DNA of 64,000 nucleotides, taken from contig NZ_CP084874.1 in assembly GCF_020526085.1 (NCBI RefSeq), positions 4,402,001 through 4,466,000 of the forward strand. Reading direction: 5' to 3'. Position 1 is the stretch's first letter, and each line of letters starts with the position of its first letter. The position numbers and the translations under genes are program-made. This DNA comes from Klebsiella africana (lineage in GTDB: Bacteria > Pseudomonadota > Gammaproteobacteria > Enterobacterales > Enterobacteriaceae). Below are positions 20,706 to 33,012 of this stretch, piece after piece. The notes below the pieces were generated by a model, which ran no database searches, was not told the DNA's origin, and was given only the letters and a program-made list of their open reading frames with translations.

Positions 20706-21635
20706 ATGAATCTGAAACTCCTGCCGGATCTCGCCCTCTTCGTCCAGATCGTCGACCAGGGCAGCTTCTCCGCCGTCGCCCGCCAGAACGGCATTACCCC
20801 TTCTGCCGTAAGCCGCAGCGTATCGCGGCTGGAACGGGAGATGGGCTGTAAACTTCTGCAGCGTACCACCCGAAAGCTACGCCTGAGCGATGCCGGAGAA
20901 ACGGTCTATCACCATGCGCAGGAGATGCAGGATGCGGCGCGGCAGGCGATGGATTCCGCCAGCAGCAACCAAACGGTCGCCCAGGGGAAGCTGACCCTCA
21001 GCGTACCGAAAGCCGTCGGTCGCTTTGTGATCCACCCGCTGATGATGGCGTTTTTCCAGCGTTACCCGCAGGTGGATGTCTGCCTGCGGCTGGAAGATCG
21101 CCCTCTGGATTTTATCGATGACGGTATTGATCTGGCGCTACGCATCACCGATACCCCCTCCCCCGGCCTGCATGGCAAACCACTGATGCCAATCAGGCAC
21201 GTTATTTGCGCCACTGAGGCTTATTTACAGCAGCACGGTACGCCGCACACGCCGCAGGATCTGCGCATACATAGCTGCATCAGCCTTGGCGAAACGCCTG
21301 CCGACGCGCGCTGGAAGTTTCGCCGGGAAGGGAAAACCGAAACGGTGCAAACGTACGGGCGGTACGCCGCCAACCATACCGCCGTACGCCTCGACGCGGT
21401 CAGGCAGCATGTGGGGATCGGCAGCCTGCCGCTGTTCACCGCCCGTGAGGCGCTGGCGAACGGCGATATCGTGCAGGTGCTGCCAGAGTGGGAATTTATC
21501 AGCAGCTATTCCGGCGATCTGTGGCTGCTGTGGGCGGGAAATAAGCATATGCCCGCCAGAATGCGGGCAATGATTGATTATCTCAGCGAGACGGTGCCGG
21601 CGCTGAACGCAGGCAGCACATTAACAGCGAAATAA
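20706..21635 (+). CDS. LysR-family transcriptional regulator
   Basis: This 309-residue protein begins with the LysR helix-turn-helix (FVQIVDQGSFSAVARQNGI, then SAVSRSVSRLEREMGCKLL) and has the usual effector-binding domain. GGGAG lies before the ATG. It is transcribed away from the AlaX gene with a 92-base shared control region, the classic arrangement in which a LysR regulator controls its neighbour. The effector is unknown. The last 53 bases overlap the convergent DUF805 gene. Confidence 0.9.
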   Translation: MNLKLLPDLALFVQIVDQGSFSAVARQNGITPSAVSRSVSRLEREMGCKLLQRTTRKLRLSDAGETVYHHAQEMQDAARQAMDSASSNQTVAQGKLTLSVPKAVGRFVIHPLMMAFFQRYPQVDVCLRLEDRPLDFIDDGIDLALRITDTPSPGLHGKPLMPIRHVICATEAYLQQHGTPHTPQDLRIHSCISLGETPADARWKFRREGKTETVQTYGRYAANHTAVRLDAVRQHVGIGSLPLFTAREALANGDIVQVLPEWEFISSYSGDLWLLWAGNKHMPARMRAMIDYLSETVPALNAGSTLTAK

Positions 21636-21948
21636 CGCCAAACCAGGGAATAATGACCCCCAGTACGAACCAGATCCCGGAGCGACCGATATCATGCATC
21701 CGCCGGCAGCCAACAGCCAGCAAAGGGATCACCATCAACAGTAGCCACAGCGCCGCAAAGGGTATGACAACAAAACTGAGGATCCCGTAGTGAGGGTCAA
21801 CAAGGGTGGCCAGACTCCAGGCGGCCATTGGCGCGGTGGCGATCAGCACATTGATAAGAAAAAACGTCCAAAACTGCTGCCGGCTGGCGCGTCCGCTAAA
21901 GTTAAAGGTCTCTTTCCAGCCGCTCAAATACGCCTGTCCATAGGTCAT
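21583..21948 (-). CDS. DUF805 family inner-membrane protein
   Basis: This 121-residue protein has a cytoplasmic N-terminus (WKETFNFSGRASRQQFWTFF) and about three or four hydrophobic segments. The RRMHDIGRSG motif is the hallmark of the DUF805 family (E. coli YhaH and YhaI). AAGGAG precedes the ATG. The function is unknown. Its 3' end overlaps the 3' end of the convergent LysR gene by 53 bases. It lies 30 bases after rihC on the same strand and could be read through from it. Confidence 0.88.
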   Translation of the reverse strand: MTYGQAYLSGWKETFNFSGRASRQQFWTFFLINVLIATAPMAAWSLATLVDPHYGILSFVVIPFAALWLLLMVIPLLAVGCRRMHDIGRSGIWFVLGVIIPWFGVISLLMCCLRSAPAPSR

Positions 21949-21978
21949 TGCTTTTCTCCTTGAAAATCGAGTGATATA

Positions 21979-22893
21979 TCACGGCGCCAGGGCAATCACC
22001 TCCGCTGCCCAGCGCTGAAACCCTTCGACGTCGATGTCCAGCGCCACCTGCGCATTCGCCGGCTGGCCCAGCCGCCCTTCGATATCCACCACCGTGGTGC
22101 CGGCGGTCCAGGTGCCCTGTGTCTCTACGGTCACAAAACACGGCTGGAGAGTGAACAGTTCCGGGCGTACCAGCCATGCGATAGCGCACAAGTCGTGCAT
22201 GCGCAGACCACTGCTCATGCTGCCGCTGCGATAGTGGCTAAACAGGGCATGAAGCATTTTACCGGTCTGATTCAGCGTCGGCAGGGTCGCCAGATAATCT
22301 GCCGTCAGCAGCGCCCGGTTGGTGACGTCCAGCCCACACATTACAATCTCCAGTCCACTGTGGAACACTTTTGCGGCGGCTTCCGGATCGATAGCAATAT
22401 TGAATTCCGCATTCGGCGTGAAGTTGCCGCGCCCCGCCGAGCCGCCCATAATCACCAGTCGGCGAATGTTAAACACACATTCCGGATACTGGGTCAGCAG
22501 CAGCGCAATATTGGTCAGCGGACCAATCGCCACCAGGGTGATCGGCTCGGCAGCGTGCATGAGCGCATCGCGGATCGCCTGGAAGGCCGGCTTGGCCAGC
22601 GGTTGACGTTGATGCTCAACAAAGTCATACCCTTCCATGCCAGATTCGCCATGCACCGAGGCGGCGTCGCGCAACGGACGCACCAGCGGCATTGAAGCGC
22701 CCTGCGCCAGCGGCACATCGGCATTCCAGAAGTGCAGCAGCTGCAGCGCGTTACGGGTCGTCTTCTCCACCGAGACATTGCCCGCCACGGTGGTCATCAG
22801 CTGCAGATCCAGCTCAGGCGCGAAGAGCGCCGCGGCAATGGCGGCGGCATCGTCGATGCCCGGATCGGTATCAAGAATGATTGGTAAGCGCAT
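21979..22893 (-). CDS. rihC: Ribonucleoside hydrolase RihC
   Basis: RihC hydrolyses purine and pyrimidine ribonucleosides to base and ribose. The product is 304 residues, the same as E. coli RihC and close along its length. The calcium-binding signature DTDPGIDD lies at the N-terminus, and the substrate-site [11 protein letters not shown] is near residue 233. GGGAGA precedes the ATG. It comes after the terminator of the ispH operon. Confidence 0.96.
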   Translation of the reverse strand: MRLPIILDTDPGIDDAAAIAAALFAPELDLQLMTTVAGNVSVEKTTRNALQLLHFWNADVPLAQGASMPLVRPLRDAASVHGESGMEGYDFVEHQRQPLAKPAFQAIRDALMHAAEPITLVAIGPLTNIALLLTQYPECVFNIRRLVIMGGSAGRGNFTPNAEFNIAIDPEAAAKVFHSGLEIVMCGLDVTNRALLTADYLATLPTLNQTGKMLHALFSHYRSGSMSSGLRMHDLCAIAWLVRPELFTLQPCFVTVETQGTWTAGTTVVDIEGRLGQPANAQVALDIDVEGFQRWAAEVIALAP

Positions 22894-22904
22894 GGTTTCT
22901 CCCT

Positions 22905-22933
22905 AAAAAAAATGCCAGACGTGAGTCTGGCAT
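22905..22933 (-). terminator. Terminator of the ribF-ileS-lspA-fkpB-ispH operon
   Basis: ATGCCAGAC and GTCTGGCAT pair across a short loop, followed on the minus strand by six or more T residues. It lies about 27 bases after the ispH stop and just before the rihC ribosome site. Confidence 0.9.
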
Positions 22934-22959
22934 CTTCTCATATTGCAGTCGGAAAGAAC

Positions 22960-23910
22960 TTATTCTACTTCACGGACATCCACACGCAGCTCTTTCGGCA
23001 CTTCAAAGACGATATTCTCTTCACGGCCTTCCAGCGGCACGGCTTCACCGCCGCCCAGCTCCTGCAGGCGGGTAATAACGTTCTGCACCAGAATATCCGG
23101 GGCTGACGCCCCCGCCGTCACGCCGACGCAGGCAACATCTTTAACCCATGCTTCCTGAATATCAGAAGCATCGTCAATCAGATAGGCCGCCTTACCCATC
23201 CGCTGTGCCAGCTCGGCGAGGCGGTTAGAGTTGGAGGAGTTTTTCGACCCGACCACCAGCACCACGTCAGCTTGCTCCGCCAGCGCGCGCACGGCTTCCT
23301 GACGATTGGTGGTGGCATAGCAAATGTCATCTTTACGCGGACCAACGATTTTCGGGAAACGCGCGCGCAGAGCGTCAATAACGTCGGACGTATCGTCGAC
23401 GGAGAGCGTGGTCTGGGTCATAAAGGACAGCCGGGCGTCATTTTTCACTTCCAGCTTCAGCACATCTTCCGGCGACTCGACCAGGTACATTCCCCCTTCC
23501 GGGTTGTTGTACTGCCCCATGGTGCCTTCAACTTCCGGATGGCCGGCGTGGCCAATCAAAATCGACTCTTCGCCGCGGCGGCTGGCGCGGGCGACTTCCA
23601 TATGGACTTTGGTCACCAGCGGACAGGTGGCGTCGAACACCGTCAGGTCGCGGCTCTTCGCTTCATTACGTACCGCCTGCGACACGCCGTGGGCGGAGAA
23701 AATCAGGATCGCGCCGTCCGGAACTTCGCTAATCTGTTCGATAAAAATAGCGCCACGCTTGCGCAGGCTATCCACCACATAGCGATTGTGCACCACTTCA
23801 TGACGAACATAGATCGGTGCGCCATACAGCGTCAGCGCGTTTTCTACAATGCTGATAGCGCGGTCAACACCAGCGCAAAAGCCGCGCGGGTTAGCCAACA
23901 GGATCTGCAT
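22960..23910 (-). CDS. ispH: 4-hydroxy-3-methylbut-2-enyl diphosphate reductase IspH
   Basis: IspH is the last enzyme of the MEP isoprenoid pathway and makes isopentenyl and dimethylallyl diphosphate using a 4Fe-4S cluster. The product is 316 residues with the start at 23910, where GGAGGAG precedes ATGCAG; the frame is open for 28 codons more upstream but this is the fkpB 3' end. The three cluster cysteines are in GFCAGVDRA (12), DATCPLV (96) and [11 protein letters not shown] (197). One base separates the fkpB stop from this ATG, so the two are surely co-translated. Confidence 0.97.
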   Translation of the reverse strand: MQILLANPRGFCAGVDRAISIVENALTLYGAPIYVRHEVVHNRYVVDSLRKRGAIFIEQISEVPDGAILIFSAHGVSQAVRNEAKSRDLTVFDATCPLVTKVHMEVARASRRGEESILIGHAGHPEVEGTMGQYNNPEGGMYLVESPEDVLKLEVKNDARLSFMTQTTLSVDDTSDVIDALRARFPKIVGPRKDDICYATTNRQEAVRALAEQADVVLVVGSKNSSNSNRLAELAQRMGKAAYLIDDASDIQEAWVKDVACVGVTAGASAPDILVQNVITRLQELGGGEAVPLEGREENIVFEVPKELRVDVREVE

Positions 23911-23911
23911 G

Positions 23912-24361
23912 TTACTCCTCCAGCGCCGGATCGATCTCCAGCACTTCAATATCAAAATGAACAGTGCGCCCGGCCAGCGGATGGTTGAAGTCAACGGTGA
24001 TGGAATCGCCGTTCACTTCGCGGATCACGCCAGGCATTTCGCTGCCATCCATTGCGGTAAAGAGCATAATCGCGCCGATCTCCGGCTCGCCAGCGTCGAT
24101 AAACTCGCGGCGAGAGAAATACTGAATCAGGTCCGGGCTGGGTACGCCAAAGGCGGCGTCAGGCTCCAGCGAAAAGGCCTTTTTCTCCCCCTCTTTCAGA
24201 CCGAGAAGCTGTTGCTCCAGCCCTTCAGACAGAGAGGTGTCGCCGAGGCGAAACAGCGCCGGTTTACCGTTATTGCGGGTAGATTCAGCCGTGGAGCCAT
24301 CATCCAGCTTCAGGGTGAAGTGAACGAGGACCGCGCTGTTGCTCTGTACGGATTTAGACAT
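23912..24361 (-). CDS. fkpB: FKBP-type peptidyl-prolyl isomerase FkpB (SlpA)
   Basis: FkpB is a cytoplasmic SlyD-like prolyl isomerase with chaperone activity. The product is 149 residues, the E. coli length. Family features are [16 protein letters not shown] at the N-terminus and the [20 protein letters not shown] strand at the end of the FKBP domain, with the insert-in-flap region between. It lies between lspA and ispH in the operon, separated from lspA by a REP pair. Confidence 0.96.
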   Translation of the reverse strand: MSKSVQSNSAVLVHFTLKLDDGSTAESTRNNGKPALFRLGDTSLSEGLEQQLLGLKEGEKKAFSLEPDAAFGVPSPDLIQYFSRREFIDAGEPEIGAIMLFTAMDGSEMPGVIREVNGDSITVDFNHPLAGRTVHFDIEVLEIDPALEE

Positions 24362-24393
24362 GCAAATTGCTCGCTTGTTTTAGGCCACCTGCT

Positions 24394-24470
24394 GCCCGGA
24401 GGCGCTACGCTTACCGGGCCTAAGGGAGGCCACTAATTCTGTAGGCCGGGTAAGCGTAGCGCCACCCGGC
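24394..24470. repeat. Inverted pair of REP elements between lspA and fkpB
   Basis: Two REP palindromes lie head to head: GCCCGGAGGCGCTACGC to CCGGGCC (24394-24420) and GTAGGCCGGGTAAGC to CACCCGGC (24441-24470). This BIME sits inside the operon, where it could shape mRNA decay between lspA and fkpB. Confidence 0.8.
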
Positions 24471-24478
24471 ATTGAGAT

Positions 24479-24978
24479 TTACGCCTGCTCTTTCGCGTTC
24501 GGTTTCGGCAAGAAACCTTCCAGCACAATCAGCGCTGCGCCGATGCAGATCGCACTATCGGCGAGGTTGAAGGTGGCGAAATGCCAGTCGCCGACGTAGA
24601 AGTCGATCATATCGACCACAAAGCCGTGCCACAGGCGATCGAACAAGTTGCCCAGCGCGCCGCCGATAATCAGCGCGTAGGCAATGTTGTTCAGCTTTTG
24701 CGTTGCCTTCGAACGGTACATCAGCACCGTCAGTACCACGCAAATGCCGATCGCGATCCCGGAAAAGAACCAGCGCTGCCAGCCGCCACTGTCGGCGAGG
24801 AAGCTAAAGGCCGCGCCGTAGTTGCGGGCATAATGCAGATTAAGCGACGGGAACAGCGGAACCGTCTCCCCCAGAGCGAAGTTCTGGAGGATCAGGAATT
24901 TGCTGCCCAGATCGATAATCAGCACGGCTACGACCACCCACAGCCAGCGTAGCCCCGTTGAACAGATCGATTTACTCA

Positions 24979-24979
<1 letters not shown>
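24479..24979 (-). CDS. lspA: Prolipoprotein signal peptidase LspA
   Basis: LspA is the inner-membrane aspartyl protease that cleaves signal peptides of lipid-modified prolipoproteins; it is the target of globomycin. The product is 166 residues with four membrane segments. The catalytic aspartates lie in [17 protein letters not shown] and FNLADSAI. The start overlaps the ileS stop by one base (TGATG), indicating coupling. Confidence 0.97.
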
Positions 24980-27795
<2,816 letters not shown>

Positions 27796-27838
27796 CAGAT
27801 TCTCGGTTCCGTATTTCGGTTTGATAAACACCAGTGGC

Positions 27839-28777
27839 TCAGGCCTGGCTGGTCAGCCCAAATAATTCGCGGGCCGTTAACTCATCACGTGCGATTTGCG
27901 CCTTCAGCTCGTCCAGCGACGCAAACCGCTGCTCGTTACGTATCTTTTTACGCAGTACTACATTGATATGGCGACCGTAGAGGTCCATTACAACGTCCAA
28001 CAGATGTACTTCGAGCTGCTGACGCACGCCCGCAACCGTTGGACGGGTGCCAATATTGGCGACGCCCGCTATCGGTTTGTCGCCCAGCCCTGTCACTTCT
28101 ACCGCATAGACCCCTTTAACCGGGGAAACCTGACGACGCAGCGGTAAGTTCGCCGTCGGAAAACCTATGGTACGGCCCAGTTCGTCGCCATGCACGACGC
28201 GTCCGGAGATGCTAAATGGATGGCCGAGCAGTGTCTCCGCAAGAAGAAGATCGTCATCGGCCAGCGCCTGGCGCACCGCCGTGCTGCTGATCCGCACCCC
28301 GCCTTCACAGAAGGTCTGGGTGCTGGTAACGTCAAAGCCATATTCCGCCCCCGCCTTTTGTAATAACAAGAAATCCCCCTGGCGACCAGCGCCAAAGCGG
28401 AAATCGTCACCAACGGCGAGGAACTGCACGCCCAGGCGGCGCACCAGCAGTTCACTGATAAAATCCTGTGCGGTTAGCGCGGCGAACCGGCGGTCAAAGC
28501 GAACGCACAATACATAGTCAACCCCGCTTTCAGCCAGATAGCCCAGCTTTTCACGCAGGCGGGTCAGCCGTGCCGGGGCTTTATCGGCGGCAAAGAGCTC
28601 CAGCGGCTGGGGTTCAAAAATCATTACCACGACCGGTAAACCGCGCTGGCGGCCCTCTTCGCGCAACCGCTGCAGCAGCGCCTGATGCCCACGATGCACG
28701 CCGTCGAAATTACCAATGGTCAGCACGCACCCGTGCGGGGCCTGACTGAGATTATGTATGCCGCGTATCAGCTTCAT
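27839..28777 (-). CDS. ribF: Bifunctional riboflavin kinase / FAD synthetase RibF
   Basis: RibF phosphorylates riboflavin to FMN and adenylates FMN to FAD. The product is 312 residues with the start [12 protein letters not shown] at 28777; the E. coli enzyme has 313. The N-terminal adenylyltransferase domain shows [13 protein letters not shown] and [10 protein letters not shown]. The C-terminal kinase domain shows [13 protein letters not shown] and [11 protein letters not shown]. The ribosome site is weak. The gene heads the ribF-ileS-lspA-fkpB-ispH operon. Confidence 0.97.
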   Translation of the reverse strand: MKLIRGIHNLSQAPHGCVLTIGNFDGVHRGHQALLQRLREEGRQRGLPVVVMIFEPQPLELFAADKAPARLTRLREKLGYLAESGVDYVLCVRFDRRFAALTAQDFISELLVRRLGVQFLAVGDDFRFGAGRQGDFLLLQKAGAEYGFDVTSTQTFCEGGVRISSTAVRQALADDDLLLAETLLGHPFSISGRVVHGDELGRTIGFPTANLPLRRQVSPVKGVYAVEVTGLGDKPIAGVANIGTRPTVAGVRQQLEVHLLDVVMDLYGRHINVVLRKKIRNEQRFASLDELKAQIARDELTARELFGLTSQA

Positions 28778-29030
28778 GTCTGGCTCAAAACAGTGAAAAT
28801 CGTCCGAGTATACCTTGTACAACTGTCAACGTTAACCAGCGATTGCACCTCGGCAACGAAAGTTCTCAGGAATTCATTCACTCAGCGCGAGAAAGCGGGA
28901 AAACTGCCCGCGCCCGGCGATTTTTATGGTGGAAAGGCTGTATTCGCCTGCAACAAGCTGGTAGAATCTTGCGCCATCACTACGTAATGAAGCGCTGTGG
29001 TGTTAAACGGCGCTTATTTGCACAAATCCA
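28778..29030. other. Intergenic region between divergent ribF and rpsT
   Basis: This region of about 330 bases to the rpsT start holds no recognised gene. It must contain the ribF promoter on the minus strand. On the plus side, TAGAAT near 28962 is a -10-like sequence that may mark an upstream rpsT promoter, but no good -35 is paired with it. Confidence 0.4.
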
Positions 29031-29059
29031 TTGACAAAAGAAGGCTAAACGGGCATATT
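29031..29059 (+). promoter_or_regulatory. rpsT promoter (P2-like)
   Basis: A perfect TTGACA (29031-29036) and CATATT (29054-29059) are separated by 17 bases. The -10 element lies about 48 bases before the rpsT start. E. coli rpsT also has two promoters, the nearer one in this position. Confidence 0.75.
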
Positions 29060-29085
29060 CCTCGGCCTTTGAATTGTCCATATAG

Positions 29086-29370
<285 letters not shown>

Positions 29371-29393
29371 TCGCTGCTTGTTGTCGCTTTGTG

Positions 29394-29420
29394 AAAAAAC
29401 CCGCGAAAGCGGGTTTTTTT
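29394..29420 (+). terminator. rpsT terminator (bidirectional)
   Basis: AAAAAACCCGC, a short GAAA loop and GCGGGTTTTTTT form a textbook intrinsic terminator. The A and T runs on both sides let it serve the convergent nhaR as well. Confidence 0.95.
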
Positions 29421-29488
29421 ATGCCTGTTATCCTCTCCCGGCGCCGCACGCTGGCGCGATCTGAGCCACGCCAGCCCACGCCTTCCGG

Positions 29489-30385
29489 CTATCGGGGTTC
29501 GGTGAACAGCGACGAATAATCGCGATTACAGATACGCTGTACCGCCGGGTGCTGAATCATTCGTTCAGCGAAAATAGCGTGATACTCCTCCATCACGCTA
29601 TCCATACGGCCAATTTCGACAATTGATTCATCATGGTAGAAATCATGCGCGTAGAGCGTCGGCGCGACAAATATCGCATTATGTGCGGCGCCGAAGGCTT
29701 TCATGAGCGCCGCGTCGTCAAACTCGCCGAGGATCTCCACTTTCAGCCCCTGCACATTAATCCAGTTCAGCAGCTTACGTCCCAGCATCGATCGCCGGCC
29801 GGGGATCAGCAGCCGTCGCTCTTCGAGACAGGCCGGGAACGGCTTCGTCGGCGCCGGGTTCATGCACCAGAAGCTGACGCTGCACTCGCCGATCTTCACC
29901 GAAAACAGCCCTTCCTGCTGCGTCGAGTCGATCGGGCAGTCAGAGATAATCATGTCGAGCTTATGCTGGCTCAGCTGCTCCAGCAGTAGCTCATGGGTGG
30001 ATTCAAAACAGCGCAGATGGATCTGCTCGCTCTCAACGACGGCGGCATCCAGCACGCCGCTCACCAGCCGTTTCGAGAGCGCATCGGCCACGCCGACGTC
30101 AAACAGCAGGTTCGACTCTTTGCGATAGTTGACGATGTCGAGCATCTCCTGGCTGAGGGTAAACATCCGGTCGGCGTAACGGAAGACCAGCTCTCCCAGC
30201 TCGCTCGGCTCAAGCCCTCTTCCCTTTCGCTTAAATAACTTACCCTGCAGGCGCTCCTCCAGGGCTTTGATCTGCCCGGTAATGGTCTGCGGCGTCAGAA
30301 ATAGCGCCTCCGCCGCGCCCACGACGGACCCTTCTTTATAAACGTGCCAGAAGTAGTACAGATGGTTGTAGTTGATATGTGACAT
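29489..30385 (-). CDS. nhaR: LysR-type activator NhaR
   Basis: NhaR senses sodium and activates nhaA; in E. coli it also controls osmC and pga. The product is 298 residues (E. coli 301) and closely matches NhaR, including the N-terminal [15 protein letters not shown] and the helix-turn-helix around [15 protein letters not shown]. It lies 54 bases after nhaA on the same strand and is probably co-transcribed from the nhaA promoter. Confidence 0.96.
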   Translation of the reverse strand: MSHINYNHLYYFWHVYKEGSVVGAAEALFLTPQTITGQIKALEERLQGKLFKRKGRGLEPSELGELVFRYADRMFTLSQEMLDIVNYRKESNLLFDVGVADALSKRLVSGVLDAAVVESEQIHLRCFESTHELLLEQLSQHKLDMIISDCPIDSTQQEGLFSVKIGECSVSFWCMNPAPTKPFPACLEERRLLIPGRRSMLGRKLLNWINVQGLKVEILGEFDDAALMKAFGAAHNAIFVAPTLYAHDFYHDESIVEIGRMDSVMEEYHAIFAERMIQHPAVQRICNRDYSSLFTEPR

Positions 30386-30439
30386 GCTTCTCTCCCTGAT
30401 AATGTCCAGGAGGGCCTGGCAGGCCCTCCTGCGGAAAGG

Positions 30440-31615
30440 TTATACCGCGAGGCGAGTATCCGTCACGCGCTGACGCAGTATGAGGTAGCCGGTGACTGCC
30501 GATAACACTGAGCCAATTAAGATGCCCAGCTTAGCCCAGTTGATCAACGCAGGATCCACGTTGCCGAAAGCCAGAGTGGCGATGAAAATCGACATCGTAA
30601 AGCCAATCCCACACAGGATACCCACCGCCATAATCTGCTTGCAGGTGGTCCCCGCCGGCAGCGAAGCCCACTTCAGCTTCAGCGCCAGCCAGCAGAACAG
30701 GCTGATCCCCAGCGGCTTACCGATAAACAAGCCAGCCATGATGCCCAGCGGCAGGAGCGACGTCAGCCCGGCAAGGGTGACCCCCTGCAGTGAGACCCCG
30801 GCGTTAGCGAAGGCAAACAGCGGCAGGATCATAAACGCCACCCACGGGTGCAGGACATGCTCAAGCGCTTTAGCCGGTGACTTGCCATGCTTTTCCTCGA
30901 GCGGGATCATAAAGCCGACAATCACCCCGGCAAGGGTCGCGTGAACGCCAGACTTTAGCACCGCCGTCCACAGCACCGCGCCAACCAGAATATAGATCCC
31001 GGTACGCCGTACGCCGCTCAGATTCAGGGCCACCAGCACCGCAATCGCCGCCGCCGCCACGCCCAGCGAGAGCATGGACAGGTCATGGGTATAAAACAGC
31101 GCGATAATCACGATAGCCCCGAGGTCATCAATAATCGCCAGCGCCATCAGGAAAATCTTCAGCGCCGTCGGCACGCGACTGCCTAGCAGCGCCAGCACGC
31201 CGAGGGCAAAGGCAATATCCGTCGCCGCCGGGATCGCCCACCCTTCTCTGGCGACAGGATCCTGGGCGTTAAAGGCCAGATAGACCAGCGCCGGGACAAT
31301 CATGCCTCCCAGTGCGGCGATTACCGGGAAGACCGCCTGACGACGACTGGCCAGAGAGCCCTGAATCAACTCGCGCTTGACCTCCAGGCCAATCAGCAAA
31401 AAGAACACCGCCATCAGGGCATCATTGATCCATAACAGCATGTTCTTGTTGATCTCCAGCGCGCCCACACGCAGCTGTACTGGCGTCTCAAGGAAGGAGT
31501 GATACAGACCGCTGGTCACACTGGTGTTGGCCATCACCATCGCCAGCGCGGCAGCGATGATTAAGACAATGCCGCCGGAAGCATCGCTACTAAAGAATCG
31601 TTGCAGATGTTTCAC
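30440..31615 (-). CDS. nhaA: Na+/H+ antiporter NhaA
   Basis: NhaA exports sodium or lithium in exchange for two protons and is active at alkaline pH. With a GTG start at 31615 ([15 protein letters not shown]) the product is 391 residues; E. coli NhaA has 388. An ATG four codons upstream (31627) is a possible alternative but has its AGG too close. The essential paired aspartates 163 and 164 are in AIIDDLGA, and there are about 12 membrane segments. The gene is followed by its regulator nhaR. The gap to dnaJ (about 175 bases) lacks the hok/sok-type locus seen there in K-12. Confidence 0.96.
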   Translation of the reverse strand: MKHLQRFFSSDASGGIVLIIAAALAMVMANTSVTSGLYHSFLETPVQLRVGALEINKNMLLWINDALMAVFFLLIGLEVKRELIQGSLASRRQAVFPVIAALGGMIVPALVYLAFNAQDPVAREGWAIPAATDIAFALGVLALLGSRVPTALKIFLMALAIIDDLGAIVIIALFYTHDLSMLSLGVAAAAIAVLVALNLSGVRRTGIYILVGAVLWTAVLKSGVHATLAGVIVGFMIPLEEKHGKSPAKALEHVLHPWVAFMILPLFAFANAGVSLQGVTLAGLTSLLPLGIMAGLFIGKPLGISLFCWLALKLKWASLPAGTTCKQIMAVGILCGIGFTMSIFIATLAFGNVDPALINWAKLGILIGSVLSAVTGYLILRQRVTDTRLAV

Positions 31616-31740
31616 TTTTACTTTCATCCTGTTGGTGAATAACTCGATAAAAGCATAATACACATACTGATAACTCGAAAAAATCAGATTTAAGTTGGGT
31701 TAACACTCGTTTTTTACGAGTTAAACGGCGTTTCTAAGAC

Positions 31741-31770
31741 AAAAAAAGCCCGGGCAGCAAAGGCCCGGGC
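31741..31770 (-). terminator. dnaKJ operon terminator
   Basis: GCCCGGGC and GCCCGGGC arms pair across a short loop (31748-31770). On the minus strand they are followed by seven T residues, about 20 bases after the dnaJ stop. Confidence 0.92.
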
Positions 31771-31791
31771 CGGATATCAACAAAGGCGGTA

Positions 31792-32925
31792 TTAGCGGGT
31801 CAAGTCGTCGAAGAACTTCTTCACGCCGTCAAAGAAGCTTTTCGAGCGCGGGCTGTTATTTTCCCCGGTCGGACCGCCGAAGCTTTCCTGCAGCTCTTTC
31901 AGCAGCTGTTTCTGCTTCTCATTCAGCCCCACCGGCGTCTCCACCACTACGCGGCACAGCAGATCGCCCTGCGCGCCGCCGCGAACAGACTTCACGCCCT
32001 TCCCACGCATGCGGAACAGCTTGCCGGTCTGGGTTTCACCCGGAATTTTCAGGTTTACGCGGCCGTCAAGCGTTGGGACCTCAATCTCACCGCCCAGCGC
32101 TGCCATGGTGAAGTTGATCGGAACTTCGCAGTACAGGTTATTACCTTCACGCTCAAAGATAGCGTGCTGCTTCACCTGGACCTGAACGTACAGATCGCCT
32201 GCCGGTGCGCCATGCTCGCCGGCCTCGCCTTCGCCCGCCAGACGGATCCGGTCACCGGTATCCACGCCCGCCGGAATTTTAACCGACAGGGTTTTGGTCT
32301 TCTCTACGCGGCCATGGCCATGACATTTATTGCACGGATCTTTAATCAGCGTACCGCGTCCCTGGCAGTGCGGACAGGTCTGCTGTACCGCAAAAAAGCC
32401 CTGGCGCATCTGCACCTGACCTGCACCATGACAGGTAGGACAGGTCTGCGGTTTGCTGCCGGCCTTGGCGCCGCTGCCGTGGCAGACGTCGCACTCTTCC
32501 AGCGTCGGAATACGGATCTCTTTAGTGACGCCACGCACCGCTTCTTCCAGCGTCAGCTCCATGTTGTAACGGAGATCGGCACCGCGTGCCGCGCGCTGAC
32601 GACCACGTCCGCCGCCAAAGATATCGCCGAAAACATCGCCAAAGATATCGCTGAAATCAGCACCGCCGCCAAAACCGCCGCCGCCGCCCATGCCGCCCTG
32701 TTCGAAGGCCGCGTGGCCGTACTGATCGTAGGCCGCACGCTTCTGGGCATCAGTCAGGATTTCATACGCTTCTTTGATTTCTTTAAATTTGGCTTCAGCC
32801 TCTTTATCACCCTGGTTGCGGTCCGGGTGATATTTCATGGCCAGGCGCTTATAAGCCTTTTTGATTTCACGCTCTTCCGCTGTTTTGGAAACGCCTAAAA
32901 TCTCGTAGTAATCTTGCTTTGCCAT
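31792..32925 (-). CDS. dnaJ: Co-chaperone DnaJ (Hsp40)
   Basis: DnaJ delivers unfolded proteins to DnaK and stimulates its ATPase. The product is 377 residues (E. coli 376). The order of domains is a J domain with the HPD motif in [10 protein letters not shown], a glycine/phenylalanine-rich linker ([14 protein letters not shown]), four zinc-binding repeats ([32 protein letters not shown]), and the C-terminal substrate domains. It follows dnaK after 87 bases in the heat-shock operon. Confidence 0.98.
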   Translation of the reverse strand: MAKQDYYEILGVSKTAEEREIKKAYKRLAMKYHPDRNQGDKEAEAKFKEIKEAYEILTDAQKRAAYDQYGHAAFEQGGMGGGGGFGGGADFSDIFGDVFGDIFGGGRGRQRAARGADLRYNMELTLEEAVRGVTKEIRIPTLEECDVCHGSGAKAGSKPQTCPTCHGAGQVQMRQGFFAVQQTCPHCQGRGTLIKDPCNKCHGHGRVEKTKTLSVKIPAGVDTGDRIRLAGEGEAGEHGAPAGDLYVQVQVKQHAIFEREGNNLYCEVPINFTMAALGGEIEVPTLDGRVNLKIPGETQTGKLFRMRGKGVKSVRGGAQGDLLCRVVVETPVGLNEKQKQLLKELQESFGGPTGENNSPRSKSFFDGVKKFFDDLTR

Positions 32926-32953
32926 CGGTGTTTTTCAGCCCCTTAACATGCGT

Positions 32954-32986
32954 GCACGGGCGGAGAGGAAACCTCTTCGCCCGTGC
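32954..32986 (-). promoter_or_regulatory. Long hairpin between dnaK and dnaJ
   Basis: GCACGGGCGGAGAGG pairs along about 15 positions with CCTCTTCGCCCGTGC, with one G-T wobble and a 3-base loop. There is no T run after it. A hairpin here could lower dnaJ expression relative to dnaK or protect the dnaK 3' end. E. coli is reported to have a stable element (tpke11) in the same gap, which I recall but cannot check. Confidence 0.7.
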
Positions 32987-33012
32987 CAGTGTTTTACCCG
33001 TTCAAAGGGCGA

